Notes: generated by a model from the sequence alone, not told the origin. A stretch of DNA of 64,000 nt from Alsobacter sp046349155 (GCA_046349155.1 JAXMCW010000008.1:1-64000), one strand, 5' to 3'. Shown: positions 25,910 to 34,868, numbered from the stretch's first letter. Numbers and translations: made by a program.

Positions 25910-26674
25910 ATGAGCGAAGCGGGCGGGCTGGCGGGACGCGTGACGATCGTGACGGGCGCCGCGAGCGGCATCGGGCTCGCGACGGCGCGGGCGTTCTGCG
26001 AGGCCGGAGCCTCTTGCGTGCTGCTTGACCGCGCGCCCGTGCCCACCCGGGACCTGGACGCCCTGCCCGGCTCCGGGCCCCGGCTGGCGCTTGCAGCCGA
26101 CGTCACCGACGAGGCCGCGCTGGAGGCGGCCCTCGCCGAGGCGGAGGCGGCGCTCGGCGCGCCGGACATACTGGTCAATAGCGCCGGGCTCGCCATCCGA
26201 AGGCCGGCGACCGAGCTGTCGGTGGCCGACTGGGACAAGGTGCTGGCGGTCAACATGACCGGCACCTTCCTCGCCTCGCGTCTCGCGGCGCGCCGCATGA
26301 TCGCGTCAGGGCGCGGCGGCTCCATCGTCAACGTCGCCTCGATCATGGGCTTTTCGGGCGGAGGTCTCTATCCCAACATTTCGTACCAGGCGACGAAGGG
26401 CGCCATCGTCAACATGACGCGGGCCCTCGCCGTGGAATGGGCCGGGCACGGCATCCGCGTGAACGCGGTCGCGCCCACCTATGTCCGCACGCCCTTCATC
26501 GCGCCCCTCCTCGCCGACCCCGACCTGGTCCGGCGGATCGAGGCCATGACGCCGCTCGGTCGCATCGCCGAACCGGAGGAAGTCGCGTCGGCGATCCTCT
26601 TCCTGGCGGGCCCCGGCGCGGCGATGGTCACAGGGCACACGCTTCCCGTGGATGGCGGCTTCCTCGCCCAGTGA
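25910..26674 (+). CDS. Short-chain dehydrogenase/reductase (SDR)
   Basis: 254 aa from the ATG at 25910, with GGGGAGG upstream. The classical SDR layout is complete: TGAASGIG at 15-22 for NAD(P) binding, NSAG at 90-93 (normally NNAG), catalytic Ser near 144 and YQATK at 159-163, followed by 'VNAVAPTYVRTPF'. The C-terminus 'GHTLPVDGGF' is typical of the 3-oxoacyl reductase/gluconate dehydrogenase branch. It oxidises or reduces an unknown alcohol or ketone. Neighbouring genes give no pathway. Confidence 0.85.
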   Translation: MSEAGGLAGRVTIVTGAASGIGLATARAFCEAGASCVLLDRAPVPTRDLDALPGSGPRLALAADVTDEAALEAALAEAEAALGAPDILVNSAGLAIRRPATELSVADWDKVLAVNMTGTFLASRLAARRMIASGRGGSIVNVASIMGFSGGGLYPNISYQATKGAIVNMTRALAVEWAGHGIRVNAVAPTYVRTPFIAPLLADPDLVRRIEAMTPLGRIAEPEEVASAILFLAGPGAAMVTGHTLPVDGGFLAQ

Positions 26675-26769
26675 CAGCGTCCCGTCCGGGGCGTCCGGCC
26701 GCGTCGCATGACGATACGCCAGGCGACAAGGGTGGCGCGCTCACGCGTGGTTAATCAAATCCCACGATC

Positions 26770-28104
26770 ATGGCCGCCGGAGGAAGAATGGTCCCGACGT
26801 CCCTGCATGAGGCGGTCAAGGCCTTCACGCCGCGTGAGCAGGAGCTCGCGGGGGACTTGCTCGCGCTCATCGAGCCGAGCATCCGCGACGGGATCCTGCG
26901 CCTCTATGCGCGTGAAATCGCGGCGGGGACCGCGGGTATCGACGAGGCCTTCATCCAGCAGGAGTGCGAGAAGGTCCGAAAGCTCTTCCGCCTGGAATTC
27001 GACGACGAGTATCGCCGCATCAAGCGTGAGATCATCTCCAGCGCGAACCGCCGCGGCATCGATGCGCGGGTCTATCCGCTGTTCTTCGTGAACGACTTCA
27101 CGCAATTCATGCTGCCGCTGATCCACCGCTTCCGCTTCCGGCGCGGCATCGAGGAACGCGTGGCGCTGTTCAACAAGATCATGCTGACGGACGTGGCCTT
27201 CTCGTCCTCCTACTTCATGGACGTGATCGCCGAGCAGCGCGCCGCGGAATACGCCGCGCTGGAAGCGAAGTTCAGGGACACGGTGGCCGCGCGGGCCTCC
27301 GATCTCCGCCATTCCGTCCAGCACGTGGCCCACGAGGCGGCCAAACTATCCACCATTGCTGGCGAGGCCCTGGACAAGGCTCGCGGCGGACGGGGCAGCC
27401 CCCAGCATGTGGCGAGCCTGGTGACCGACATCGCGGGGGCCACCAAGGCCTTCAGCCTGACCGCTGTCGACATCAACGAATCGACCAGCAGTTCGGCCTC
27501 CGACCTCGACGCATCCACCGCGGAGTGCGAGGCGCTGCTCGCCCATGTGCGCGACCTCGAGGGCGCGCTCACGCAGATCCGGCAGATCGTCGGCCAGATC
27601 AGCGCCCTGTCCGCCCAGACGAACCTCCTCGCGCTGAACGCGACCATCGAGGCGGCCCGGGCCGGCGAGGCAGGGCGGGGCTTCGCCGTCGTCGCCGGCG
27701 AGGTGAAGAGCCTCGCCCAGGCGACGGACCAGGCCGCCGGCACCATCACGCACGGCATGGAGAACATCCGCCTCGTCAACGAAAACATCGGCAAGGCGAT
27801 CGCCGCCTTCCACGCCCGCATGACCAAGGTGCAGGGCAGCGTGCGCCGCGTGCAGGAGGCCATCGCCGGCCAGACGGCGGCGATCGACATGATCGCCACG
27901 CAGGCCGCGGCGTCGGTCACCGAGGTGAAGGACATCGCCTCGCAGGCCGAACTTGTCCTCTCGCTGTCCCAGATGGTGGCGAGCACCGCGACGGAGGCGG
28001 TCGACAGGCTGCAGCATACCGATCGGCTCGCCTCGTCCCTGGCCGGCTCGGCCGCCGAGTTCCTCGACGGCATCAGCGCCCGGCGCGTCATCGCCGACCG
28101 CTGA
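26770..28104 (+). CDS. Cytoplasmic methyl-accepting chemotaxis protein with globin-like sensor
   Basis: 444 aa, no membrane segments. Residues about 10-165 are all-helical and resemble the globin-coupled sensor fold: 'DDEYRRIKREIISSANRRGI', then 'VYPLFFVNDF' and 'FNKIMLTDVAFSSSYF'. The position where haem-binding sensors carry the proximal His reads ANRRG, so haem binding is doubtful. The signalling domain follows, with the hairpin tip 'NLLALNATIEAARAGEAGRG' near 286-305. It would feed a CheA/CheW array inside the cell. Start could be 26770 or the ATG at 26788; neither is ideally spaced from GGAGGA. Confidence 0.8.
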   Translation: MAAGGRMVPTSLHEAVKAFTPREQELAGDLLALIEPSIRDGILRLYAREIAAGTAGIDEAFIQQECEKVRKLFRLEFDDEYRRIKREIISSANRRGIDARVYPLFFVNDFTQFMLPLIHRFRFRRGIEERVALFNKIMLTDVAFSSSYFMDVIAEQRAAEYAALEAKFRDTVAARASDLRHSVQHVAHEAAKLSTIAGEALDKARGGRGSPQHVASLVTDIAGATKAFSLTAVDINESTSSSASDLDASTAECEALLAHVRDLEGALTQIRQIVGQISALSAQTNLLALNATIEAARAGEAGRGFAVVAGEVKSLAQATDQAAGTITHGMENIRLVNENIGKAIAAFHARMTKVQGSVRRVQEAIAGQTAAIDMIATQAAASVTEVKDIASQAELVLSLSQMVASTATEAVDRLQHTDRLASSLAGSAAEFLDGISARRVIADR

Positions 28105-28279
28105 CCGCGCACGGCCGGCCGTCGCGGACGCCAGCCGCAGCGGAGCCGGCTTGCGGCCCGCGCATGGGCCGCGGCATGGCCTGTGCAACGTCGTTGCCGC
28201 GCGTGCCGGGCAGCGTCACTTGACGCCGCCAGCCATGCCAAACAAGGATCGCAAGCTTCAGCGGGGCGTGGAGAAGAGC

Positions 28280-29095
28280 ATGGCCAGGGTCGAGCCGGTT
28301 TTGGGCGCGCAGGAGATCGAGCGCTTCGACAGGGACGGCGTCATCGTCGTTCGCGGGCTCTTCCGGGACTGGGTGCCCACGCTGCAGGAGGGCGTCGAGG
28401 CCCTCATGGCCTCGCCCAGCCCGCTCGAGCGCTCCTACATGCCCAAGGACGGATCGGCCAAGTTCTTCCAGGACCTGTGCAATTGGAGGCGGATCCCGCA
28501 GTTCCGGGACTTCGTCTACAACTCGCCCGCCGGTCCCCTGGCCGCGCAGCTCATGCAGTCCCGGGGCGCCCGCTTCTTCCACGACCACGTGCTCGTGAAG
28601 GAGGCGGGCACGTCGCTCGTCACCCCGTGGCACCAGGACATGCCCTATTATTGCGTCGATGGACAGCAGAGCGTGAGCTTCTGGATCCCGCTGGACCCGG
28701 TGCCGCGCGAGACCACGCTCGAATGCGTGCCCGGATCGCACCGGTGGGGCGTGGACCACAAGCCCAAGCGCTTCGACGGGACGGACCTCTACGAGAACGA
28801 CACGAAGACGGAGATGCCGAACATCGACGCCGACCGGGATGCCTACAACATCCAGGGCTGGGCGCTGGAGCCCGGCGACGCCGTGGCCTTCCACTTCCGC
28901 GTCGTGCACGGGGCTCCGGGGAACCTCAACAAGTCGGGCCATCGCCGCCGCGTCTTCTCGGCGCGCTGGGTCGGCGACGACGCACTGTTCGCCGACCGAA
29001 AGGGCAAGGGGTCCCCGCCCTTCCGCCACCTCACCCTCAAAGACGGCGAACCGCTGCGCGGCGACGACTTCCCGCTGGTCTACGAGCGGGCCTGA
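28280..29095 (+). CDS. Phytanoyl-CoA dioxygenase (PhyH) family protein
   Basis: 271 aa from the ATG at 28280, where GGAGA lies about 7 bases upstream; an upstream in-frame ATG at 28235 lacks a site. 'EIERFDRDGVIVVRGLF' opens the fold. The iron ligands are H118 and D120 in 'TPWHQDMPYY' and H210 in 'VVHGAPGN'. The 2-oxoglutarate-binding region follows ('HRRRVFSARW'). These Fe(II)/2-oxoglutarate enzymes hydroxylate small molecules or lipids. Substrate unknown. The gene converges on the agmatinase gene 28 bases away. Confidence 0.85.
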   Translation: MARVEPVLGAQEIERFDRDGVIVVRGLFRDWVPTLQEGVEALMASPSPLERSYMPKDGSAKFFQDLCNWRRIPQFRDFVYNSPAGPLAAQLMQSRGARFFHDHVLVKEAGTSLVTPWHQDMPYYCVDGQQSVSFWIPLDPVPRETTLECVPGSHRWGVDHKPKRFDGTDLYENDTKTEMPNIDADRDAYNIQGWALEPGDAVAFHFRVVHGAPGNLNKSGHRRRVFSARWVGDDALFADRKGKGSPPFRHLTLKDGEPLRGDDFPLVYERA

Positions 29096-29123
29096 CCCCG
29101 CCCGACCCGGGCCAACCCGGCAG

Positions 29124-30089
29124 TCAGCGCGCCGCGACGCGGTCGGCGAGGAGGCACAGCATCTCGAAGGCGAGGTTCGCCGCGACCAGCGCCGTCGTGC
29201 CGGAGGGGTCAAGAGGCGGGGAGACCTCGACGAGGTCGGCCCCCACGAAATCCATGCCGCGCAGGCTGCGCAGCATCACCTGCGCCTCGTAGCTGGTGAT
29301 CCCGCCGATCTCGGGCACCCCCGTGCCCGGCGCGCAGGACGGATCGAGCGCATCGATGTCCAGCGAGAGGTAACAGGGCCCCTCCCCCACGATGGCGCGG
29401 ATCTCGGCGACCACGGCCTGCGGGCCCTTCTCACGCAGGAAATCCATGCCGATGTGGCGCACGCCCTGGGCGAAGCACCAATCGTGCTCGTCCTCGGCGA
29501 AGGCCGTGCCGCGAATGCCGATCTGCACGACGCGCGTGGGGTCGAGAAGCCCCTCCTCGATGGCCCTGCGGAAATGCGTGCTGTGGGTGTAGCGCGTCCC
29601 GTCATAATAGGTGTCGTACATGTCCGTGTGCGCGTCGAAGTGGACCATGCCGAGCGGCTGTCCTTTCCCGAGCACGCGCAGCATCGGAAACGAGCAGAAA
29701 TGGTCGCCGCCGATGGCGAGCGGCAGCAGGCCCTTGGCGACGACCTTGCCGACGAAAGCCTCCAGCATGCCAAGCGTCTTCTCGAACTCGATGGGGTTGG
29801 TCGGCGCGTCGCCGATGTCGGCGCAGCGGGCCAGGAGATACGGGTTCATCTTCAGCACGGGATGGAAACTGCGCAGGAGCGTGGACATCTCCCGCACCTG
29901 CCGCGGCCCGTAGCGCGAGCCGTTGCGCGTGGTGGTGCCGCCATCCCACGGCAGTCCGAACAGGCCGATCTCGAGACCGTCGGCCTGGTCGAGCGGGATG
30001 TGCGGCAGCCGCATGAAGGTGGCGTGGCCTGAATAGCGGGCGAGTTCCATGCCCGAGATCGGCATGGGACGCTTGGCGGTGTCGTTCAT
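29124..30089 (-). CDS. Agmatinase/ureohydrolase family enzyme
   Basis: 321 aa. The binuclear manganese site is intact: GGDH (H130), DAHTD (D152, H154, D156) and SLDIDALDP (D244, D246). The enzyme hydrolyses a guanidino compound to urea and an amine. Members of this branch include agmatinase, guanidinobutyrase and guanidinopropionase, which cannot be told apart here. The amidohydrolase gene stops 9 bases upstream on the same strand, so the two form an operon, divergent from a RidA and amino-acid transporter operon. A role in catabolism of an imported N-rich compound is inferred. Confidence 0.85.
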   Translation of the reverse strand: MNDTAKRPMPISGMELARYSGHATFMRLPHIPLDQADGLEIGLFGLPWDGGTTTRNGSRYGPRQVREMSTLLRSFHPVLKMNPYLLARCADIGDAPTNPIEFEKTLGMLEAFVGKVVAKGLLPLAIGGDHFCSFPMLRVLGKGQPLGMVHFDAHTDMYDTYYDGTRYTHSTHFRRAIEEGLLDPTRVVQIGIRGTAFAEDEHDWCFAQGVRHIGMDFLREKGPQAVVAEIRAIVGEGPCYLSLDIDALDPSCAPGTGVPEIGGITSYEAQVMLRSLRGMDFVGADLVEVSPPLDPSGTTALVAANLAFEMLCLLADRVAAR

Positions 30090-30098
30090 GGGCTGGCC

Positions 30099-31535
30099 CT
30101 ACTCGATCGCGCCCACGGCCCGGGCGATGGCGGCGACGCCTTCGTTGCGCTGCCTGACGGAGGCGAGGATGTCGCGGGTCTCGGCGAGCAGCGCGTCCTC
30201 GTCGACAAGGGTCGAGCGCCCGCCGCGCAGGACGATCCTGCCGGCCACCATCACCGTGTCGACCGACCCGCCCCGCTCGCTGAACACGAATTGCTGCTCG
30301 GCGTCATTGAGCGGCCGCCACCACGTTGCGGCGAGGTCGTAGAGCACGAGGTCGGCCTTCGCGCCGGGCACGAGCCTGCCGAGCTCCGGCTCGAGCATGG
30401 CCTTGGCGCCCCCGGCCGTGGCCATGGTCATGACGTCCTTCACCGTCACCCAGCGCCTGCGGTCCGGCTCCATCGGCCGATGCAGGATGGCGGCGAGCTG
30501 CATCGCATCCTGCAGGATCAGGTTGTCGTTCGTGCTCGCCCCGTCGGTGCCCAGCGCGCAGGGCACGCCTGCGGCGACCAGTCTGGGGACCGGCGGCACG
30601 CCGGAGCCGATCTTCAGGTTGCTCTCGGGGTTCAGCACCGCGACCGCGCCGAGATCCGCCATGATGGCGATGTCCTCGTCCGCGACCCAGTTGCAATGCG
30701 CGTTGCTCCACCGCCCGCTATAGGCCCCGATGCGCGCCATGTGCTGAATCACGGTTGTGCCGTAGCGCTGCTGCGCAATCGTGGCCTGGGCCCTCGTCTC
30801 CAGCATGTGGCAATGCACGCCGGTGTCGTGCCTGCGGGCGATCTCCTCGCAGCCCGTCAGGAGGGCGTCGGAGCAGCGCACCGGGTTCGACGGCGCGGGG
30901 AAGATGCGGATCCGTCCGGCCCGCCGGTCAAAGAGGGTGATCGCCTCTCGGACGATGTCGAGGCTTTCCTGCAGGGGACGGGGGGCCAGCGTGTTGCCGT
31001 ATTGCAGGGCGGCCAGCAGTTCGGGCCCGCGCTGCTCCACCGGGGGCAGGATGTCGTTGTAGGGCTCGTCGAAGATGCGCAGCGCCACGACGGCGCGCAT
31101 GCCGCAATCCTCGAAGGCTTTCACCACCACGCCCACGTCGTCGACCGTGAAGCCCTGCTCGGGAAAATGGTCGATGACCGAGGTCGTGCCGGTCTTCAGC
31201 ATCTGTAGGCAGCCCGCCATGGCGCTGGCATAGATCTCCTGCGGCGTGCGGTTCGCGGTGTCGACCTGGTTCTCCCACATGAAGACCTTGTGGTTCGTCA
31301 TGTCAGAGGTGCCGTGCGAGAGCTGCATCGGCGAATGCCAGTGGGCGTTGACGAGCCCCGGCGCGACGAGCCGGCCCGAGGCGTCGACCACCTCTGCGCC
31401 GGGCGGCGCCACGAGATCCGGCCCGACGGCGGCGACGAGGCCGTCATGCACGAGGATGTCGAGCGGGCCCTGGAGCACACGCCCGGGTTCGGCGAGCACG
31501 ACAGCTGCATTGCGGATGACGATTGTGGAGCTCAT
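30099..31535 (-). CDS. TRZ/ATZ-type amidohydrolase (8-oxoguanine deaminase-like)
   Basis: 478 aa from the ATG at 31535, with AGGACA upstream. The metal ligands of this aminohydrolase superfamily are visible: H65 and H67 in 'NAHWHSPMQLSHG', a later His in 'GVHCHMLETRA', and 'LGTDGASTND' with the catalytic Asp. This family removes an amino or chloro group from a heterocyclic ring (atrazine, 8-oxoguanine, guanine) or deaminates related compounds. The product runs together with the ureohydrolase gene. Substrate unresolved. Confidence 0.8.
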   Translation of the reverse strand: MSSTIVIRNAAVVLAEPGRVLQGPLDILVHDGLVAAVGPDLVAPPGAEVVDASGRLVAPGLVNAHWHSPMQLSHGTSDMTNHKVFMWENQVDTANRTPQEIYASAMAGCLQMLKTGTTSVIDHFPEQGFTVDDVGVVVKAFEDCGMRAVVALRIFDEPYNDILPPVEQRGPELLAALQYGNTLAPRPLQESLDIVREAITLFDRRAGRIRIFPAPSNPVRCSDALLTGCEEIARRHDTGVHCHMLETRAQATIAQQRYGTTVIQHMARIGAYSGRWSNAHCNWVADEDIAIMADLGAVAVLNPESNLKIGSGVPPVPRLVAAGVPCALGTDGASTNDNLILQDAMQLAAILHRPMEPDRRRWVTVKDVMTMATAGGAKAMLEPELGRLVPGAKADLVLYDLAATWWRPLNDAEQQFVFSERGGSVDTVMVAGRIVLRGGRSTLVDEDALLAETRDILASVRQRNEGVAAIARAVGAIE

Positions 31536-31569
31536 GGGCTGTCCTGTTTCCCCCTGGCGTTTGCGTCGA

Positions 31570-31588
31570 GGCATGCATGATGCATGCC
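31570..31588. promoter_or_regulatory. 19-bp perfect inverted repeat between divergent operons
   Basis: GGCATGCAT-G-ATGCATGCC has 9-bp arms around one base. It lies between the amidohydrolase start (31535) and the RidA start (31634). This is where a single regulator could control both operons. The symmetry suits a dimeric GntR- or LacI-type repressor, but no regulator gene is adjacent. Confidence 0.55.
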
Positions 31589-31633
31589 GTCCATGGGCGT
31601 CCGCTGCGCCGGGCGCCGCGACCTAAGAGGCTC

Positions 31634-32038
31634 ATGGAGATGGAATTTTTCGATCTGCCCGGCGACCCGCAGGCCGCCTTCCCCTACAGCCAGGGCGTGC
31701 GCTGCGGCGGCTTCCTCTTCGTCGCGGGGCAGCTCGCGGCGGACGAGCCGGGCTTCGCGGTGGGCCTCGGCGACATCGAGGCGGAGACCCGCACGGCCAT
31801 GCAGCGGATCGGCCGAATCCTCGCGGCCGCGGGCAGCGGTTTCGCGCATGTGGTGCGCGTCGGCGTCTTCATGACGGATCTCGGCGAGTTCGCCCGCATG
31901 AACGCGGTCTACCGCGAATTCTTCCCCTCCGGCCGGCTGCCCGCGCGAACCTGCGTGGGCGTCGCGAGCTTGCTCGACGGCTGCCGCATCGAGATCGACT
32001 GCGTCGCCCGCGTACCTCCTGCCGACCTCGCGGCATGA
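31634..32038 (+). CDS. RidA-family protein (YjgF/UK114)
   Basis: 134 aa. 'AAFPYSQGVRCGGFLFVAGQLA' (quoted as two parts: PYSQGVRCGG and FLFVAGQLA) and 'RIGRILAAAGSGFAHVVRVG' are typical. The C-terminal 'LPARTCVGVASLLDGCRIEI' carries the Arg that binds the imine carboxylate in RidA deaminases. The family hydrolyses reactive enamine/imine intermediates or acts in pathway-specific deamination. The start could be 31634 or the second Met at 31640. It heads an operon with an amino-acid ABC transporter, opposite the amidohydrolase/ureohydrolase pair. Confidence 0.85.
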   Translation: MEMEFFDLPGDPQAAFPYSQGVRCGGFLFVAGQLAADEPGFAVGLGDIEAETRTAMQRIGRILAAAGSGFAHVVRVGVFMTDLGEFARMNAVYREFFPSGRLPARTCVGVASLLDGCRIEIDCVARVPPADLAA

Positions 32039-32155
32039 GCGCGATTCGCCAAGCTCACGCTCACGCTCATGCTTGGCACAGCGCTTGCGAGATCGCGGCG
32101 GTCGGCGGCTCCGGGGGAGCCCGCCGGCCGCAACGATCGGAGAGGGAAGAAGAAA

Positions 32156-33034
32156 ATGGCAGAGTGGCGTCAATTCATCGTGCGGGCCGCGGCTTTGGCC
32201 GTGGCCGTCGGAACGATGGCGGGTGGGATCGGAAGCGCGTCGGCCCAGTGCCTCGACGCGATCAAGAAGAAGGGCGTCATCGTCTCGGCCAATGGCCTGA
32301 TGGGCACCAAGCCGATCGTCTGGAAGGACGAGGCGTCCGGCAAGTATCTCGGCTTCGAGGCGGAGTTGTTCGACGCGCTCGCCAAGAAGCTCGGCGTCCC
32401 CAAGTGGGACTATGCCGTCACCGAGTGGACGACGATGATCCCCGGCCTCAAGGCCGAGCGCTGGGACATCATCCTGTCCAGCATGAGCGTGACGCAGGAG
32501 CGCATCCAGGGCGCCGGGATCGACTATTCGGATCCCTATTATCTTCTGTATGACCACGTCATCGTGACGGCCGACAGCCCCATCAAGTCCGTCGACGACC
32601 TGAAAGGCAAGACGCTCGCAGCCCCGCTGGGCACGCTCGACGCCCAGAACGGCCAGATGCTGGTCGACGCCGGCAAGGCCGGCAAGCTGATGACCTTCAA
32701 CACCTTCAACGAGCCCTTCCTCGCGCTCACCAACAAGCAGGTGGACGCGGTCATCCTCGACCAGGCGACGTTCCTGGGCATGAAGGACGAGATCAAGGGC
32801 CTGCGTACGGTCGGCGCGCCGATCCCCTACACGCCGAAGCCCGATTGGGTCGAGGCCGAGAAGAAGGCCCCGTACATCTTCGGCGGCACGTCGGTGGGCG
32901 TGCGCAAGGAATGCCAGGACCTCAAGGCCGCGATCAACAAGGCCCTCGCCGAGCTCGACGCCGACGGCACGCGCAAGGCGATCCTCGAGAAGTACGGCGC
33001 CTGGTCTCCCGAGCAGGCGAAGATGATGAAGTAA
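32156..33034 (+). CDS. Polar amino-acid ABC transporter, substrate-binding protein
   Basis: 292 aa from the ATG at 32156, with GGAGAGGGAAG upstream. A Sec signal occupies about 1-28 (ending SASA-Q). The mature part is a class II periplasmic binding protein: 'GVIVSANGLMGTKPIVW', 'GFEAELFDALAKKLGV', 'ERWDIILSSMSVTQER' and 'YSDPYYLLYDHVIV'. This matches His/Glu/Gln-type binding proteins of the PAAT family. It is followed by matching permease and ATPase genes. Confidence 0.9.
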   Translation: MAEWRQFIVRAAALAVAVGTMAGGIGSASAQCLDAIKKKGVIVSANGLMGTKPIVWKDEASGKYLGFEAELFDALAKKLGVPKWDYAVTEWTTMIPGLKAERWDIILSSMSVTQERIQGAGIDYSDPYYLLYDHVIVTADSPIKSVDDLKGKTLAAPLGTLDAQNGQMLVDAGKAGKLMTFNTFNEPFLALTNKQVDAVILDQATFLGMKDEIKGLRTVGAPIPYTPKPDWVEAEKKAPYIFGGTSVGVRKECQDLKAAINKALAELDADGTRKAILEKYGAWSPEQAKMMK

Positions 33035-33043
33035 GGGGCGCGA

Positions 33044-33096
33044 GGCCTCGTCGCGGGACCGCCGCACCCGTCCGGGGCGGTCCCGAGGACGAGGCC
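33044..33096 (+). promoter_or_regulatory. Long stem-loop between binding-protein and permease genes
   Basis: GGCCTCGTC and GACGAGGCC plus the inner GGGACCGCC/GGCGGTCCC pair form a long imperfect hairpin 10 bases after the binding-protein stop. Such structures often protect the 3' end of the binding-protein mRNA and lower expression of the permease genes. There is no U-tract. Confidence 0.5.
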
Positions 33097-33211
33097 GCCC
33101 GGGGCTGGCGACCTCCGCCGCCGCCCCTCGTCCACTGCGGGCCCGCGCCCGCCTCGCCGGGCGAGGGGCCTCGTCCAAGCACGTCCGAAGGGCGGCTCGC
33201 AGGGAGCGACA

Positions 33212-33931
33212 ATGCTCGATTTCTTTTTCGTTCTGATCCCGAAATACATGCCGTTCCTGCTGCAGGGGGCCATCGTGACCCTCGAGCTTTCGGTGATCAG
33301 CATGGTCTTCGCGATCGTGATCGGCCTCGTCTGCGCGCTGGGTCGCACCTCGGGCAATCCCATCCTGAACGGGATCGTGGTGGTCTATGTCGAGATCATC
33401 CGCGACGTGCCGCTCCTCGTCGTGCTGCTCGTGATTTATTTCACGCTGCCCCAGATCGGGCTGTCGCTGCCTGGTTTCTGGGCAGGTGTGCTGGGACTGA
33501 GCCTCAACGTCGGCGCCTATCTCTCGGAGGTGTTCCGCGCCGCCCTGGGATCCGTCGACAAGGGCGAGAAGGAAGCAGGGCTCTCGATCGGCATGTCCAG
33601 CTTCACCGTGTTCCGCCGGGTCACGCTTCCGCAGGCCCTGCGCATCGCGACGCCGACCGTCGGAGGCTATTTCATCTCGCTGCTGAAGGATTCCTCGCTG
33701 GTCTCCTTCATCGCCGTCAACGAACTGATGCGGCACGGCACGATCCTGATCTCCAATACGTTCCGGAGCATGGAGATCTACATGATGGTGGCGATGGTCT
33801 ATTTCGTAATGAGCTTCGTCATCGCGCGCGCCGTCAGGTACATCGAGCACGTGCTGACACCGCGTTACCTCCGCATCAAGCGCAAGGCCGACGATGCCGC
33901 CGGCGCCGCCATCGAGTTGAAGCCCGCATGA
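33212..33931 (+). CDS. Polar amino-acid ABC transporter, permease
   Basis: 239 aa with about five membrane helices. The HisM/GlnP-type signature is present, and the cytoplasmic EAA loop reads 'EKEAGLSIGMSSFTVFRRV' followed by TLPQALR. It forms the homodimeric or single-type membrane channel; no second permease gene is present, so a homodimer is likely. AGGGAG precedes the ATG. Its stop overlaps the ATPase start as ATGA. Confidence 0.9.
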   Translation: MLDFFFVLIPKYMPFLLQGAIVTLELSVISMVFAIVIGLVCALGRTSGNPILNGIVVVYVEIIRDVPLLVVLLVIYFTLPQIGLSLPGFWAGVLGLSLNVGAYLSEVFRAALGSVDKGEKEAGLSIGMSSFTVFRRVTLPQALRIATPTVGGYFISLLKDSSLVSFIAVNELMRHGTILISNTFRSMEIYMMVAMVYFVMSFVIARAVRYIEHVLTPRYLRIKRKADDAAGAAIELKPA

Positions 33932-34767
33932 CCGTCACCCTCGCAGACCCTGCCGCGGCCTCCGAACGGCCTGCCGCCCCCGGCGTTTCCGTCCCGGCGC
34001 CCGCGGCGGCGCCGGTCCTCACCATCCGTGGCCTGCAGAAGTCCTATGGCGCCAACCTGGTGCTGCGCGGGGTTGACCTGACCATCGCCCCCGGCCAGGT
34101 GACCTTCCTCATCGGCCCGAGCGGCGGGGGAAAGTCGACGCTGCTGCGCTGCATCAACTTCCTGGAGACGCCCACCAGCGGCGAGATCGTGTTCCAGGGC
34201 CAGCGCCTCTGCGACCAGGACGGCGGCATCTTCAGGCACGCGCCGGAAAAGGTGATCCGCGAGGCGCGCACGCATATGCCGATGGTGTTCCAGCACTTCA
34301 ACCTGTTCAGCCATCGCACCGTGATGGGCAACCTGATCGAGGGTCCCACCATCGTGCAGAAGCGTCCCCGCAAGGAGGCCGAGGCCGAGGCGATGGTGCT
34401 TCTCGAGAAGGTGGGGCTGGCGGACAAGCACGCCGCCTATCCGGCCGAACTGTCCGGAGGCCAGAAGCAGCGCATCGCCATCGCCCGGGCGCTCGCCATG
34501 CGCCCGGCGCTGATCCTGTTCGACGAGCCCACCTCCGCCCTAGACCCAGAACTGGTGGCCGGGGTGCTCGAGACGATCCGCTCCCTCGCCGAGGAGGGGC
34601 GGACGATGATCGTGGTCAGCCACGAGATGAAGTTCGCCCGGCGGCTCGCCGACACGGTCCATTTCATCTCCGGAGGCGTCATCGAGGAAAGCGGGCCGCC
34701 CGAGCAGGTCTTCGACAATCCGCAGAGCGAGAGGCTGCAGGCCTTCATCCGATCAATCCTTGATTGA
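33928..34767 (+). CDS. Polar amino-acid ABC transporter, ATP-binding protein
   Basis: 279 aa from the ATG at 33928. Walker A is GPSGGGKST, signature LSGGQKQR, Walker B 'LILFDEPTSALDPE', switch His in 'IVVSHEM'. The first 30 residues are an unusual Ala/Pro-rich extension before 'LTIRGLQKSYG'. It drives import by the transporter encoded upstream. The C-terminal 'FDNPQSERLQAFIRSIL' is typical of GlnQ/HisP-like subunits. Confidence 0.92.
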   Translation: MTVTLADPAAASERPAAPGVSVPAPAAAPVLTIRGLQKSYGANLVLRGVDLTIAPGQVTFLIGPSGGGKSTLLRCINFLETPTSGEIVFQGQRLCDQDGGIFRHAPEKVIREARTHMPMVFQHFNLFSHRTVMGNLIEGPTIVQKRPRKEAEAEAMVLLEKVGLADKHAAYPAELSGGQKQRIAIARALAMRPALILFDEPTSALDPELVAGVLETIRSLAEEGRTMIVVSHEMKFARRLADTVHFISGGVIEESGPPEQVFDNPQSERLQAFIRSILD

Positions 34768-34868
34768 GGCCGACCCAGTCTCCAAGCGCTGGTGGAAAAT
34801 CCCGCGTTCGCGGCTATTCTCGCGCCATGCTGTACCGGAGCCTCGGCGAGAGGAATGCTGATTGCCCC

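Noticed and set aside
32845..34767. A 640-codon frame that would fuse a long extension to the amino-acid ABC ATPase.
   Set aside because: The first 360 codons are antisense-like shadows of the binding protein and permease in another frame. The ATPase starts at 33928 with an ATGA overlap.
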